Shown here piece by piece: positions 16,917 to 25,129 of a stretch of 64,000 bases of DNA. The stretch's first letter is position 1; each line of letters starts with the position of its first letter. The position numbers and the translations under genes were made by a program. The DNA comes from Cellulomonas sp. Root485 (GTDB lineage Bacteria; Actinomycetota; Actinomycetes; Actinomycetales; Cellulomonadaceae): contig NZ_LMFC01000003.1 in NCBI RefSeq assembly GCF_001426705.1, forward strand, positions 232,995-296,994, read 5' to 3'. The notes under the pieces are model-generated. The model ran no database searches. It saw nothing but the letters and a program-made list of their open reading frames with translations, and had not been told where the DNA came from.

Positions 16917-18455
16917 TCATGAACCGGCAGACACGCCAGCAGCGAGCGCGAGCACCGTCTCGATCGTGTCCGCCTCGGCCGCAGTCTTGTCGTCCCGGTA
17001 GCGCAGCACCCGCGCGAACCGGAGGGCGACTCCGCCGGGGTACCGCGTCGAGCGCTGCAAACCGTCGAACGCGATCTCGACCACCTGCTCGGGCCGCACG
17101 TGCACCACGTACCCGTCGGTCGGGCCGTCGGCGAGCTCGGTGAACCGCTCGGTCTGCCAGCGGAGCATCTCGTCGGTCATGCCCTTGAACGTCTTGCCGA
17201 GCATCACGAACCCGTCGCCGTCGCGCGCCCCGAGATGGATGTTCGACAGGGTCCCCTGCCGCCGCCCGGAGCCACGCTCGACCGCGAGGACGACGAGATC
17301 GAGGGTGTTCCGGGGCTTGACCTTGATCCACCCCGCACCGCGCCGCCCTGCCTCGTAGGGAGCGTCGGCGGCCTTGATGACGACACCCTCCTGACCGGCG
17401 CGGACCACGTCGGCGAAGTACGAACGGGCCTCGTCGACGTCGGCGGTGACCAGGCGGTGCACCACCGACGGCCCCGCGACGGCGTCGAGCGCGTCGAGGC
17501 GGCGCAGGAGCGGGGTGTCGAGCAGGTCGACGCCGTCGACGTGCAGGGCGTCGAAGAAGAACGGGGTCAGCGTGGTCACCGCAGCGACCTCGGTGTCCTT
17601 GGTGGCCGAGCGTGCCGCCGTCTCCTGGAACGGCCGGGGGCGTCCGTCCGGTCCGACGGCCAGCGCCTCCCCGTCGAGCACGAGGTCCGACGCAGGCATC
17701 GCCCGGACCGCCGCGACGATCTCCGGCACCCGGGTGGTGATGTCGTCGAGGCTCCGCGTGAACACGCGTACCTCGTCACCCTGGCGATGGACCTGGATCC
17801 GGATGCCGTCGAGCTTCGAGTCGACGACCACGGGACCCGGTCCGAGGCTCGCCCAGGCACCGTCGACGTCGGGCGCCGACTGCGCCAGCATCGGGCGCAC
17901 GGGCCGGCCGACGACGAGCGTGAAGGCGGCGAGCGCAGCGACCGGGTCGGGAGCCGTCAGTGCGGCAACCGCGACGGGCTCGGTGTCACCCGCGAGCATC
18001 GCGGCGCGGCGCACGACCTCCGGCGGGACCCCCGCAGCCTCCGCGACGGCGTCCAGGAGCAGCGCGTCGAGCGATCCCTGCCGCAGCTCCCCGGTGACCA
18101 GGCCACCCAGGAGCCGCTGCTCGTCGGCCGTCGCCGCGCCGAACAGCTCGGCGGCGAGCGCGTTCCGGGCCAGGACCGACCCGGGTCCCTCCAGCCGCGA
18201 CATCTCCTCGAAGACCGCGTCGACCCCCGTCACGGTGAGCGACGGTTCGGACGCGGGCGTCGGCAGGGACGTCAGCGAGCGCCAGCCCAGCCCGGTCCGC
18301 CGTTGACGCAGCTGACCCCCGAGGTACCGCGAGACGATCCCGACGTCCTCGGACGGTGTCCGGCGCAGCAGGTCCACCAGGAGCGCCCGCTTGGCCAGCC
18401 GGGACCGCGTCGTCGCGAGGGCGGACGACGTCGTCGCCAGGTCGACCAGCAGCAT
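16917..18455 (-). CDS. ligB: ATP-dependent DNA ligase (LigB type)
   Basis: 512 aa. Three regions are visible: an N-terminal DNA-binding domain (about 1-190, beginning [22 protein letters not shown]), the adenylation domain with the nucleotidyl-lysine motif [13 protein letters not shown] (motif I, about 210-222), motif [12 protein letters not shown], motif [11 protein letters not shown], motif [24 protein letters not shown], and a C-terminal OB domain. The architecture and length match mycobacterial LigB and archaeal-type replicative ligases, not the NHEJ LigD or LigC forms. It seals nicks with ATP and supplements the NAD-dependent LigA. The ATG at 18455 matches the family's N-terminus. Confidence 0.93.
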   Translation of the reverse strand: MLLVDLATTSSALATTRSRLAKRALLVDLLRRTPSEDVGIVSRYLGGQLRQRRTGLGWRSLTSLPTPASEPSLTVTGVDAVFEEMSRLEGPGSVLARNALAAELFGAATADEQRLLGGLVTGELRQGSLDALLLDAVAEAAGVPPEVVRRAAMLAGDTEPVAVAALTAPDPVAALAAFTLVVGRPVRPMLAQSAPDVDGAWASLGPGPVVVDSKLDGIRIQVHRQGDEVRVFTRSLDDITTRVPEIVAAVRAMPASDLVLDGEALAVGPDGRPRPFQETAARSATKDTEVAAVTTLTPFFFDALHVDGVDLLDTPLLRRLDALDAVAGPSVVHRLVTADVDEARSYFADVVRAGQEGVVIKAADAPYEAGRRGAGWIKVKPRNTLDLVVLAVERGSGRRQGTLSNIHLGARDGDGFVMLGKTFKGMTDEMLRWQTERFTELADGPTDGYVVHVRPEQVVEIAFDGLQRSTRYPGGVALRFARVLRYRDDKTAAEADTIETVLALAAGVSAGS

Positions 18456-18498
18456 CCCTGCATCCTGCCGCTCGGCACCGACATCCCGCGCGCCGGCG

Positions 18499-18894
18499 CT
18501 ACGAGCCGATCCCGCCGTCCACGTACAGCCAGCGGCCGTCCTCGCGCACGAAGCGGCTCGTCTCGTGCAGCCGGCCGCGCCGACCGTCGGCGAGCCGGTA
18601 GTGCGCGACGAACTCGACGGTGCCGGCGTCGTCCCACGGTCCACCGGCGTCCTTGCGGACCACGTCGAGCCGGTACCAGGACATCTCGTCGTCGACGTCG
18701 AGGAGGTCCGGCCGGGTGCTCGGGTGCCACGTGACCAGCAGGTAGTGGGCGGCGCCGGTCGCGAAGCCCGTGTACCGCGAGCGCATCAGGGCCTCGGCGG
18801 TCGGCGCCCGACGGCCGTCGGCCAGGTAGCGGCCGCAGCACTCGCCGTACGTCTCGCCCGTCCCGCACGGGCAGCGGTCGTCGTCCTCGCTCAT
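18499..18894 (-). CDS. YchJ family protein (UPF0225) with SEC-C zinc motif
   Basis: 131 aa. The N-terminus is a SEC-C type zinc-binding motif ([17 protein letters not shown], residues 8-24) followed by [16 protein letters not shown], the YchJ signature, and an NTF2-like domain (about 50-130) ending GRWLYVDG. The family is widespread and uncharacterised; the SEC-C motif in SecA and other proteins binds zinc and ribosomal partners. Single gene, ATG start. Confidence 0.9.
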   Translation of the reverse strand: MSEDDDRCPCGTGETYGECCGRYLADGRRAPTAEALMRSRYTGFATGAAHYLLVTWHPSTRPDLLDVDDEMSWYRLDVVRKDAGGPWDDAGTVEFVAHYRLADGRRGRLHETSRFVREDGRWLYVDGGIGS

Positions 18895-19157
18895 CGGCCC
18901 TCCCCACCCCGTCGTCGGGGCGAACGTAGCAAGAACTCTCCGCTGCCCAGGACGCCGAATGCGTCACTTCCGTTCCCGTCCGGCCCGTCGTGCCGTACGG
19001 TTGTCCCTGTAGTCGCAGTGAATCGCTTGTCATGACGGCCGAGGAAACTTGGCAGGACGTTCTCGAGGACCACCTCGGAGACGGACGACGAACACCGTGA
19101 ATACCGGTCCCGGTCACCCGGGAGTTGTCCATACCGCACGTGAGAGAAGAGAACATC

Positions 19158-19361
19158 ATGCCTGTTGGCACCGTGAAGTGGTTCAACGCCGAGAAGGGCT
19201 TCGGCTTCATCGCCCCCGAGGACGGCGGACCCGACGTGTTCGCGCACTACAGCGCCATCACGACGAGCGGCTACCGCACGCTCGAGGAGAACCAGAAGGT
19301 CCAGTTCGAGGTCACGCAGGGCCCCAAGGGCCCGCAGGCGTCGAACATCACGCCTCTCTGA
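19158..19361 (+). CDS. cspA: cold shock protein
   Basis: 67 aa, single cold-shock domain. RNP1 [11 protein letters not shown] and RNP2 VFAHYSAI are present, with aromatic residues in place for single-stranded nucleic-acid stacking. It acts as an RNA chaperone. The ATG at 19158 was chosen over an in-frame upstream ATG because [14 protein letters not shown] is the family N-terminus and a GAGAGAAG ribosome-binding site precedes it. The 260-bp region upstream holds no gene and may contain a long regulated leader, as usual for csp genes. A strong terminator follows. Confidence 0.96.
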   Translation: MPVGTVKWFNAEKGFGFIAPEDGGPDVFAHYSAITTSGYRTLEENQKVQFEVTQGPKGPQASNITPL

Positions 19362-19390
19362 GCTTGAACTGAGCTCATAGCTCCATCGCA

Positions 19391-19420
19391 CGAGACCCCG
19401 GCCCCGTGGCCGGGGTCTCG
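19391..19420 (+). terminator. terminator of cspA
   Basis: Perfect 13-bp stem CGAGACCCCGGCC / GGCCGGGGTCTCG with CCGT loop, 30 bases after the stop. It separates cspA from the desaturase. Confidence 0.9.
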
Positions 19421-19507
19421 TCGCATCACCACCGAGGCGCCCCCGATCTGCTCATCCCCCGACCGAACTCGCGCCGCGCTCTGCACGACCCGACAGGACG
19501 GATGTCC

Positions 19508-20587
19508 ATGAGCTCTTCGACGCTCAGCCCCACCCCCACCCGGCCTCGCGACCGCGCGGTCAGCGACTTCACCGAGCTGACGCGCACCGTCCAGGCCGCC
19601 GGCCTGATGAAGCGCCGCCCCGCGCACTACGCCGTCCGGCTCTCCGCCGCCGTCCTGGCCGTCCTCGGGCTGGTCGCGACGATCATCCTGGTGGGCGACT
19701 CCTGGTGGCAGATCGCCGTCGCCTTCGTCGCCGCCGTGATCCTCACGCAGGTCGCGTTCCTGGGCCACGACGCCGCGCACCGCCAGATCTTCGCTGACGG
19801 GCGTGCCAACAACTGGACGTCCCTCGTCCTCGCTGACCTGTTCGTCGGCCTGAGCCACGGCTGGTGGCAGCGCAAGCACACGCGCCACCACGCCAACCCC
19901 AACAAGATCGACACGGACCCCGACATCGAGATCGAGGCGCTGGCGTTCACGCCGGCCCAGGCCGCGAAGCGGACGTCGAAGCTGTCGGTCTGGTACCTGA
20001 ACCACCAGGGCTGGTTCTTCTTCCCGCTCCTGCTGCTCGAGGGCGTGGCGCTGCACGTCGCCGCCATCAAGCGGCTCTCGTCGCGCGAGAAGCTGGAGCA
20101 CCGCGCAGCCGAGATCGTCATGATGACCATCCGGCTCGTCGGTGGCACCGCGCTCGTCTTCCTGACGATGTCCTGGCCGATCGCGCTGGTCTTCCTGGCC
20201 GTGCAGATGGGCGTGTTCGGGTTCTACATGGGCGCCTCGTTCGCCCCGAACCACAAGGGCATGCCCCTGATCCCCAAGGACTCGCGTCTCGACTTCCTGC
20301 GTCGCCAGGTGCTGACCAGCCGGAACATCGGCGGCGGCAAGTGGGTCGACGTGCTCATGGGCGGGCTCAACCACCAGGTCGAGCACCACCTGTTCCCGTC
20401 GATGCCCCGCCCGTCGCTGCGCCGCGCGAAGCCGATCGTCGAGGCGTACTGCCGCGAGCACAACATCCCGTACGTCCAGGTGTCGCTGCCGCGGTCGTAC
20501 TCGATCATCGTGAAGTACCTGAACACCGTCGGGAAGCCCGACCGCGACCCGTTCAACTGCCCGATGACGGCGCTCTACCGCGTCTGA
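19508..20587 (+). CDS. membrane fatty acid desaturase
   Basis: 359 aa di-iron membrane desaturase. The three His boxes are GHDAAH (about residue 84), KHTRHHANPN (about 123) and NHQVEHHLFPSMPR (about 290), with the hydrophobic helices placed between them in the usual way. It introduces double bonds in acyl chains, adapting membrane fluidity; the third box with QVEHH is typical of front-end/acyl-lipid and mycobacterial DesA3-like enzymes. Two ATGs lie 6 bp apart; the second (19508) has AGGACGG at the right spacing. The nearby cold-shock gene suggests a role at low temperature. Confidence 0.92.
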   Translation: MSSSTLSPTPTRPRDRAVSDFTELTRTVQAAGLMKRRPAHYAVRLSAAVLAVLGLVATIILVGDSWWQIAVAFVAAVILTQVAFLGHDAAHRQIFADGRANNWTSLVLADLFVGLSHGWWQRKHTRHHANPNKIDTDPDIEIEALAFTPAQAAKRTSKLSVWYLNHQGWFFFPLLLLEGVALHVAAIKRLSSREKLEHRAAEIVMMTIRLVGGTALVFLTMSWPIALVFLAVQMGVFGFYMGASFAPNHKGMPLIPKDSRLDFLRRQVLTSRNIGGGKWVDVLMGGLNHQVEHHLFPSMPRPSLRRAKPIVEAYCREHNIPYVQVSLPRSYSIIVKYLNTVGKPDRDPFNCPMTALYRV

Positions 20588-20599
20588 CCTTCGGCTCCA

Positions 20600-20637
20600 C
20601 GAAGCCCCCGTCACCCTCTGGGTGGCGGGGGCTTCGT
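20600..20637 (+). terminator. terminator of the desaturase gene
   Basis: CGAAGCCCCCG pairs with CGGGGGCTTCG, with inner pairing CACCC/GGGTG, 13 bases after the stop. Confidence 0.85.
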
Positions 20638-20693
20638 CGTCGGCGCCGCGGGAGAGCCGGCTGTGGATGTGGTCGCGCGACGGCCTCAGCCGC

Positions 20694-20751
20694 GCGAGCA
20701 AGCCATGAGTGCCGCGGCGGCGCGCTGTCGCGGCACTCATGGCTTGCTCGC
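20694..20751. repeat. long perfect hairpin, REP-like
   Basis: A 23-bp perfect stem (left arm begins GCGAGCAAGCCATGAGTGCC) with a 12-nt loop sits between the terminators of two convergent genes. It is not needed for termination, since both neighbours have their own hairpin, and it shares the core CAAGCC-TG-GTG-CG with the repeat at 31526-31657. The rest of 20588-20903 contains no gene. Confidence 0.7.
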
Positions 20752-20828
20752 TGCAGGAGAGACGGACGCGGCCACACGGGGGCGGCGTTGGGTCGGGTCG
20801 GGTCCTGTCGCGACGGTCGCACGCAGAA

Positions 20829-20862
20829 GGGCGCCGGTCGGTAGTGACCCCGACCGGCGCCC
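20829..20862 (-). terminator. terminator of the rhamnogalacturonan lyase gene
   Basis: Perfect 13-bp stem GGGCGCCGGTCGG / CCGACCGGCGCCC with an 8-nt loop, about 40 bases after the lyase stop. Confidence 0.85.
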
Positions 20863-20903
20863 GTGGGTCGCGCTTGCCCTCGCGACCCCTCGATCCTCGA
20901 GGG

Positions 20904-23495
20904 TCAGTCGAGCATCGAGATCACCTGCTGCGCCTGATACCCGAGGATCGCCCGGGCGGCAGGCGTGACGGTGGACAGTCGTGTCCGCGGCGTCAGCAGC
21001 TGCACGTACGCGGTCAGCGACTTCACCGCGATCTTCTCGTTGCCCGCGTCGGCGGCCTTGTCGGCCACCTCGACCGCGGCGAGCAACCCTGCGGCCGCGA
21101 CACCCGTGATCGCACCGGCGGCGATCTGCGCCTTCGTCGCGTCGCGCAGGGCGTCGATGCTGCCCGGCGCGTAGAACGACGGCACCGGCACCTGCGTGTA
21201 GTCGGTGTCCGACGCGAGGTAGAAGCCCACGTCCGACGGCTGGTTGTAGGTCGTCTGCTGACGGGCGACCTCGACGCGGTACTGCGGGTCGTGCATGAGC
21301 GTGTACATCTTCGTGTGGCTCAGCACGGTGTTGGTGAACAGCCGGATCGCCGACGAGTCCTCGGTGCGGACCAGGAGCTCCTCGCGGGAGTCGCCCAGCA
21401 CGTCCGCGACGAGCGACGGGTTGCCCTTGGTGCCGTTGTTCGAGCGGGTGCCCGTGGCGGTCAGCTGACGGCCGCGGGTCCAGTCGTCGATCGTGACGTC
21501 CTGCGCCGCTGATCCGTTGACGATCTGCGTCGTGCCGTCCGGCAGCCACTTGATGCTCATGTTGGTGCCGGGGATCGCGCCGGGCGTGAAGGTCCCCGTC
21601 GCCGAGTACAGCCCGAGCGACCCGGACCCGCCGGGCAGGCTCGCCCAGACCTCGAGGCCGCGCACGTCCGGGAGGACGTCCCCGATCATCGAGCGGCCCG
21701 TGTCGGCCCCGGAGTACTTGCCGAAGATGACCTCGCCGGTGGCGGCGTCGCGCAGGTCCATGCCGTAGGGGGCGAAGGTGGCGCCCTCGTGGCTGGTGTA
21801 GATCTCCAGGCCCGGACGGTCGGGGTCGACGTCCGTGACGTGCATGGCGTCACCGTGCCCGAGCCGCACGACCTGGCCCGGTGCCGCGCTGCCGGCCGGG
21901 AGGGTGTCGAACGACGAGTACAGGACGGAGCCGTCGTCGTCGATGGTCGCCGCGCCGTAGACGATCTCCTGCTTGCCGTCGCCGTCCACGTCGGACGCGG
22001 ACAGCGAGTGGAAGCCCTGCGTGGTGATCTTCCCGTAGACGGGGTCGGTGCCGTCGCGGCCGTGCGGGCCGTCGTTGAACGGGTTGGTCATCGGGACGTG
22101 GCCCGAGTCGACGTACCAGCGCTCCTTCAGCTTCTTGCCGTCCCAGTCGTACGCGACGAGCGTGGTGCGCGTGTAGTAGCCGCGGGCGAAGACCGCCGAC
22201 GGCGTCTGCCCGTCGAGGTACGCGACACCGGCCAGGAAGCGGTCGACGCGGTTGCCCGGCTCGATGCGGGCCATCGCGTAGTCGCCCCAGAGCAGGCCGT
22301 CGTCGCCGCGGCCCGGCTTGTAGTCGATGGTCTGGAGCTCCTTGCCGGTCGCCCCCGCGAACACCGTGAGGTACTCGGGACCGTCGACGATGAAGCCCTC
22401 GAAGTTGCGCAGCACGTTGCGGGCGCTGCGGCTGGGGGCGTAGACGTCGATGAAGTAGTTCGCGAGCGCCGTGGCGTCCTCGTGCGACAGCGGGTACGCG
22501 TACTGCGGCGCGATGCCGAGCGCAGCCTCGACGGTCGACGGCCAGTGGCCCGCGACGACCTCGGGGTGGCTGCTCCAGCCCTGGAGCATGGTGACCAGGT
22601 GGTCGAAGTAGCCCTGCTTGCTCAGCCGGTAGTCGACGGTGTCGGTGACGCCGGCGGCGCGATCGCGCCCCGGAAGCGAGACGTACTTCTCGGACGCGAC
22701 AGTTCCGTCGGCCTTGTACTGCGTGATCTTGCTGCCGGGAGCCGTCTTCATCATCAGCTCGGCCTTGCCGTCACCGTCGTAGTCGTAGACGGGGAACTGC
22801 GTGTAGTGCGCCCCGGCGCGGATGTTCACGCCCAGGTCGATGCGCCACAGCTGCGTGCCGTCCTGCTCGTACGCGTCGACGAAGACGTTGCCGGTGTAGC
22901 CGAGCTGGCTGACGTCCTTCGAGTTCGACGGGTCCCACTTGACGATGTACTCGTACTGGCCGTCGCCGTCGACGTCGGCCACGGACATGTCGTTCGCCGA
23001 GTACGTGTACGCCTCGCCCACCGGGGTGACGCCGTCGGCCGGCTTGTGCAGCGGGATGTCGAGGCTCGCCTGCGCCCACGGGGTGGCCTCGGCGCCGTCG
23101 ACCTCGGCGCCGTCCACGACCGCGGCGACCCGGTAGCGGGAGGCGGTGGTGCCGGCGGGGTCGACGAAGTTGGTGGAGTCGGTGACCGTGCCGAGCAGGG
23201 TGCCGTCGCGGTAGACGGCGAAGTCGGGACCGGTGAGCCCGGACGCCGTGGCGCCGGTGACCTCGCCGGCGAGCAGCCGCCAGGACAGGAACACGCCGTC
23301 GGACGTGGCCGCGACGACGAGCCCGCGATCGAGGCGCTCGAGGGTCAGGCCGTCGGGACCCTTGCCGGGTCCGTGCCCGATACCTGTCCCAGCGATCGGC
23401 GCGGCGGTGGCGGGGGTGGCAGCGAGCGTGCCGACGAGCAGCACGGACCCGGCGATCGCCGTGAGCGTTCGTCCTCGTCGTTGCGTCAGACTCAT
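20904..23495 (-). CDS. secreted rhamnogalacturonan lyase, polysaccharide lyase family 11
   Basis: 863 aa. Signal peptide about residues 1-31 (ends ATPATAAPI). The mature N-terminus LERLDRGLVVAATSDGVFLSWRLL is the PL11 opening; a fibronectin-like beta domain is followed by the eight-bladed beta-propeller with repeated calcium-binding VDGDGQYE, DYDGDGKAE, DVDGDGKQE motifs. PL11 enzymes cut rhamnogalacturonan I of pectin by beta-elimination. A C-terminal tail of about 95 residues (DALRDATKAQIAAGAI onward) is helical, similar to FIVAR-type modules, and may mediate wall contact. Start at ATG 23495. A CelR-type box lies 158 bp upstream. Confidence 0.93.
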   Translation of the reverse strand: MSLTQRRGRTLTAIAGSVLLVGTLAATPATAAPIAGTGIGHGPGKGPDGLTLERLDRGLVVAATSDGVFLSWRLLAGEVTGATASGLTGPDFAVYRDGTLLGTVTDSTNFVDPAGTTASRYRVAAVVDGAEVDGAEATPWAQASLDIPLHKPADGVTPVGEAYTYSANDMSVADVDGDGQYEYIVKWDPSNSKDVSQLGYTGNVFVDAYEQDGTQLWRIDLGVNIRAGAHYTQFPVYDYDGDGKAELMMKTAPGSKITQYKADGTVASEKYVSLPGRDRAAGVTDTVDYRLSKQGYFDHLVTMLQGWSSHPEVVAGHWPSTVEAALGIAPQYAYPLSHEDATALANYFIDVYAPSRSARNVLRNFEGFIVDGPEYLTVFAGATGKELQTIDYKPGRGDDGLLWGDYAMARIEPGNRVDRFLAGVAYLDGQTPSAVFARGYYTRTTLVAYDWDGKKLKERWYVDSGHVPMTNPFNDGPHGRDGTDPVYGKITTQGFHSLSASDVDGDGKQEIVYGAATIDDDGSVLYSSFDTLPAGSAAPGQVVRLGHGDAMHVTDVDPDRPGLEIYTSHEGATFAPYGMDLRDAATGEVIFGKYSGADTGRSMIGDVLPDVRGLEVWASLPGGSGSLGLYSATGTFTPGAIPGTNMSIKWLPDGTTQIVNGSAAQDVTIDDWTRGRQLTATGTRSNNGTKGNPSLVADVLGDSREELLVRTEDSSAIRLFTNTVLSHTKMYTLMHDPQYRVEVARQQTTYNQPSDVGFYLASDTDYTQVPVPSFYAPGSIDALRDATKAQIAAGAITGVAAAGLLAAVEVADKAADAGNEKIAVKSLTAYVQLLTPRTRLSTVTPAARAILGYQAQQVISMLD

Positions 23496-23591
23496 CCTTG
23501 AATCCTTTCAATCGGCTAGGCGTCCCCCACGGGTGAAGAGGGTCGCCCCGATGAGGAAAGCCGGGGGCGCCTTTGACCCCGACCGCCCACG

Positions 23592-23619
23592 ACCGTATCG
23601 CCTGGTTCACCCGAGTCAA
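23592..23619 (-). promoter_or_regulatory. candidate promoter of the lyase gene
   Basis: On the minus strand TTGACT and TACGGT are separated by 16 bp, about 100 bp before the start codon. Good hexamers for an actinobacterial housekeeping promoter, but unproven. Confidence 0.4.
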
Positions 23620-23652
23620 CCCCTCCTGCGACATTCGCCGGAAACCGTTGAC

Positions 23653-23664
23653 GGGAGCGCTCCC
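23653..23664. promoter_or_regulatory. CelR-type operator (GGGAGCGCTCCC)
   Basis: A perfect 12-bp palindrome, extended to CGGGAGCGCTCCCG at 23652-23665. It matches the core of the TGGGAGCGCTCCCA site bound by CelR, the LacI-family cellulase repressor described in Thermobifida fusca. It lies between the lyase gene and a divergent conserved gene, so it probably makes the lyase inducible by oligosaccharide. Confidence 0.75.
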
Positions 23665-23786
23665 GGCAGAGGAAAACGCTATCCATCCGGGAGCTCGACC
23701 ACGCCCGGATCGCCCCACGCGGCGGCTCGGGGACGTCACCCGCGCAGTCGGCACGAGGCGGGCGGCGTGTCACCTAGACTCCCTCC

Positions 23787-24083
23787 GTGATCTTCAAGGC
23801 GGTGGGCGAGGGCAGGCCCTACCCGGAGCACGGGCTCGAGACGGCCAAGCAGTGGGCCGAGGTCCCGCCGCGCCAGGTACGGCTCGACGAGCTGGTGACG
23901 ACGAAGCGCACCCTCGACCTCGACGCGCTGCTCGCGGAGGACTCGACGTTCTACGGCGACCTGTTCGCGCACGTGGTCCAGTACCGCGGCGTCATGTACC
24001 TGGAGGACGGCCTGCACCGGGCGGTCCGGGCGGCGCTGCACCAGCGCGCACTGCTGCACGCACGGGTGCTGGTGATCAAGTGA
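23787..24083 (+). CDS. conserved actinobacterial protein, often labelled VapB-family antitoxin
   Basis: 98 aa, soluble. The sequence IFKAVGEGRPYPEHGL, PPRQVRLDELVTTKRTLDLDALLAEDSTFYGDLFAH and YLEDGLHRAVRAALHQR (in pieces) is highly conserved in actinobacteria and is commonly annotated as a VapB-like antitoxin. No PIN toxin is adjacent, and its neighbour is a LytR_C protein, so an antitoxin role is doubtful. GTG start; its stop overlaps the next GTG by 4 bases (GTGA), giving a coupled two-gene unit. Confidence 0.75.
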   Translation: MIFKAVGEGRPYPEHGLETAKQWAEVPPRQVRLDELVTTKRTLDLDALLAEDSTFYGDLFAHVVQYRGVMYLEDGLHRAVRAALHQRALLHARVLVIK

Positions 24084-24709
24084 CGGAGCAGGACCGCGCC
24101 CGGCAGCTCCGACGGCGGCACATGCACGAGCGGCAGGCCGTCATCTTCGGGGTGCTCCTCGCCGCGCTCGCGCTGGCCGGGCTGGGTGCCGCGGCGATCT
24201 TCACCGGCAGCCTCAACCTGCCCGTGTTCGCGCGTGACTTCGCGACCGCCCCCAGCCCCACGGCCTCGCAGGACCCGTACCCGTGCCCGCCGGCCGGGGC
24301 GCTCCCGGTGGCCGCCAACCAGATCACCGTGAAGGTCTTCAACGCGACCACCCGCGTCGGCCTGGCCGGTGCCACGGGTGCGGCCCTGTCCGAGCGCGGC
24401 TTCGTCGTCGCGTCCGCCGAGAACGCCACGGCCACCTACGACGGCACGGCGCGCATCATCTTCGGGGTCGGCGGTGTCGCCCAGGCCTACACCCTCGCGG
24501 CACACATCGACGGCGCGGTCCTCGTGCTCGACCCCCGCGCGGACGCCAGCCTGGACCTGGCGCTCGGCGCCGAGTTCGCCGAGCTCAACCCCATCGACAC
24601 GGTCGTCCTCGACCCGGCAGCCCCCCTCGTGGCGCCCGCGGGCTGCACGCCGTTCGACGAGGTGGTCGCTCCCGTGGCTCCCGCCGCGACCGAGGCCCCC
24701 GCCGGCTGA
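24080..24709 (+). CDS. membrane-anchored LytR C-terminal domain protein
   Basis: 209 aa. Basic N-terminus, one membrane helix (about 20-42), a Pro/Thr/Ser-rich spacer and a LytR_C domain (about 80-175: ITVKVFNATTRVGLAGATGAALSERGF is its opening). In LytR-CpsA-Psr enzymes this domain follows the phosphotransferase core; standalone forms are common in actinobacteria and are thought to act at the cell surface, without known activity. Coupled by a 4-bp overlap to the preceding gene. Confidence 0.85.
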   Translation: MTEQDRARQLRRRHMHERQAVIFGVLLAALALAGLGAAAIFTGSLNLPVFARDFATAPSPTASQDPYPCPPAGALPVAANQITVKVFNATTRVGLAGATGAALSERGFVVASAENATATYDGTARIIFGVGGVAQAYTLAAHIDGAVLVLDPRADASLDLALGAEFAELNPIDTVVLDPAAPLVAPAGCTPFDEVVAPVAPAATEAPAG

Positions 24710-24793
24710 CGCCCGTCGTGCACGGCGATGACGTCCGTGCGACCGTGGATCCCTGCCGTGGTCACCGACCGCGGACGACGAGGGAGGTCGACG

Positions 24794-24976
24794 ATGACCG
24801 AGTCAGACACCACACCCGACCCCGTCCTGGAGACGGCCCCGGACGCGCCACCCGCCCCCGACGACGCGCCGCGCGACGACGAGTACGTCGACCCTGAGGG
24901 CACGGCCGTGTTCCCCGTCGCCGGGACGGCTGCGGGGACCGTGCCGCTGCCGCCGACCCCGGGCCGCGGGGTCTGA
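24794..24976 (+). CDS. small acidic hypothetical protein
   Basis: 60 aa, strongly acidic and Pro/Asp-rich (TPDPVLETAPDAPPAPDDAP), probably disordered. The ATG has a good GGGAGG ribosome-binding site 7 nt upstream, which is the main support. No family recognised. Confidence 0.5.
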   Translation: MTESDTTPDPVLETAPDAPPAPDDAPRDDEYVDPEGTAVFPVAGTAAGTVPLPPTPGRGV

Positions 24977-25129
24977 TACTCACAGGCAGCGGGGCGGCGC
25001 CGAGGTCCACGAGCGGGCTAGCCTGATCTCCTGCCCGCTCGTCGGCCGCGTCCGGCCACTGCCTCGGAGGTCGCGCTGCTCCGCCGCCTGCTGCACTCCA
25101 CCACCGCCGTCTGGGTCGCGTTCGTCCTC

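Noticed and set aside
20588..20903. Small IS or MITE between the desaturase and lyase genes
   Set aside because: The hairpin has no flanking duplication or second inverted end; a REP-like palindrome explains it better.
23787..24083. VapBC toxin-antitoxin pair
   Set aside because: No PIN toxin is adjacent; the following gene is a membrane LytR_C protein.
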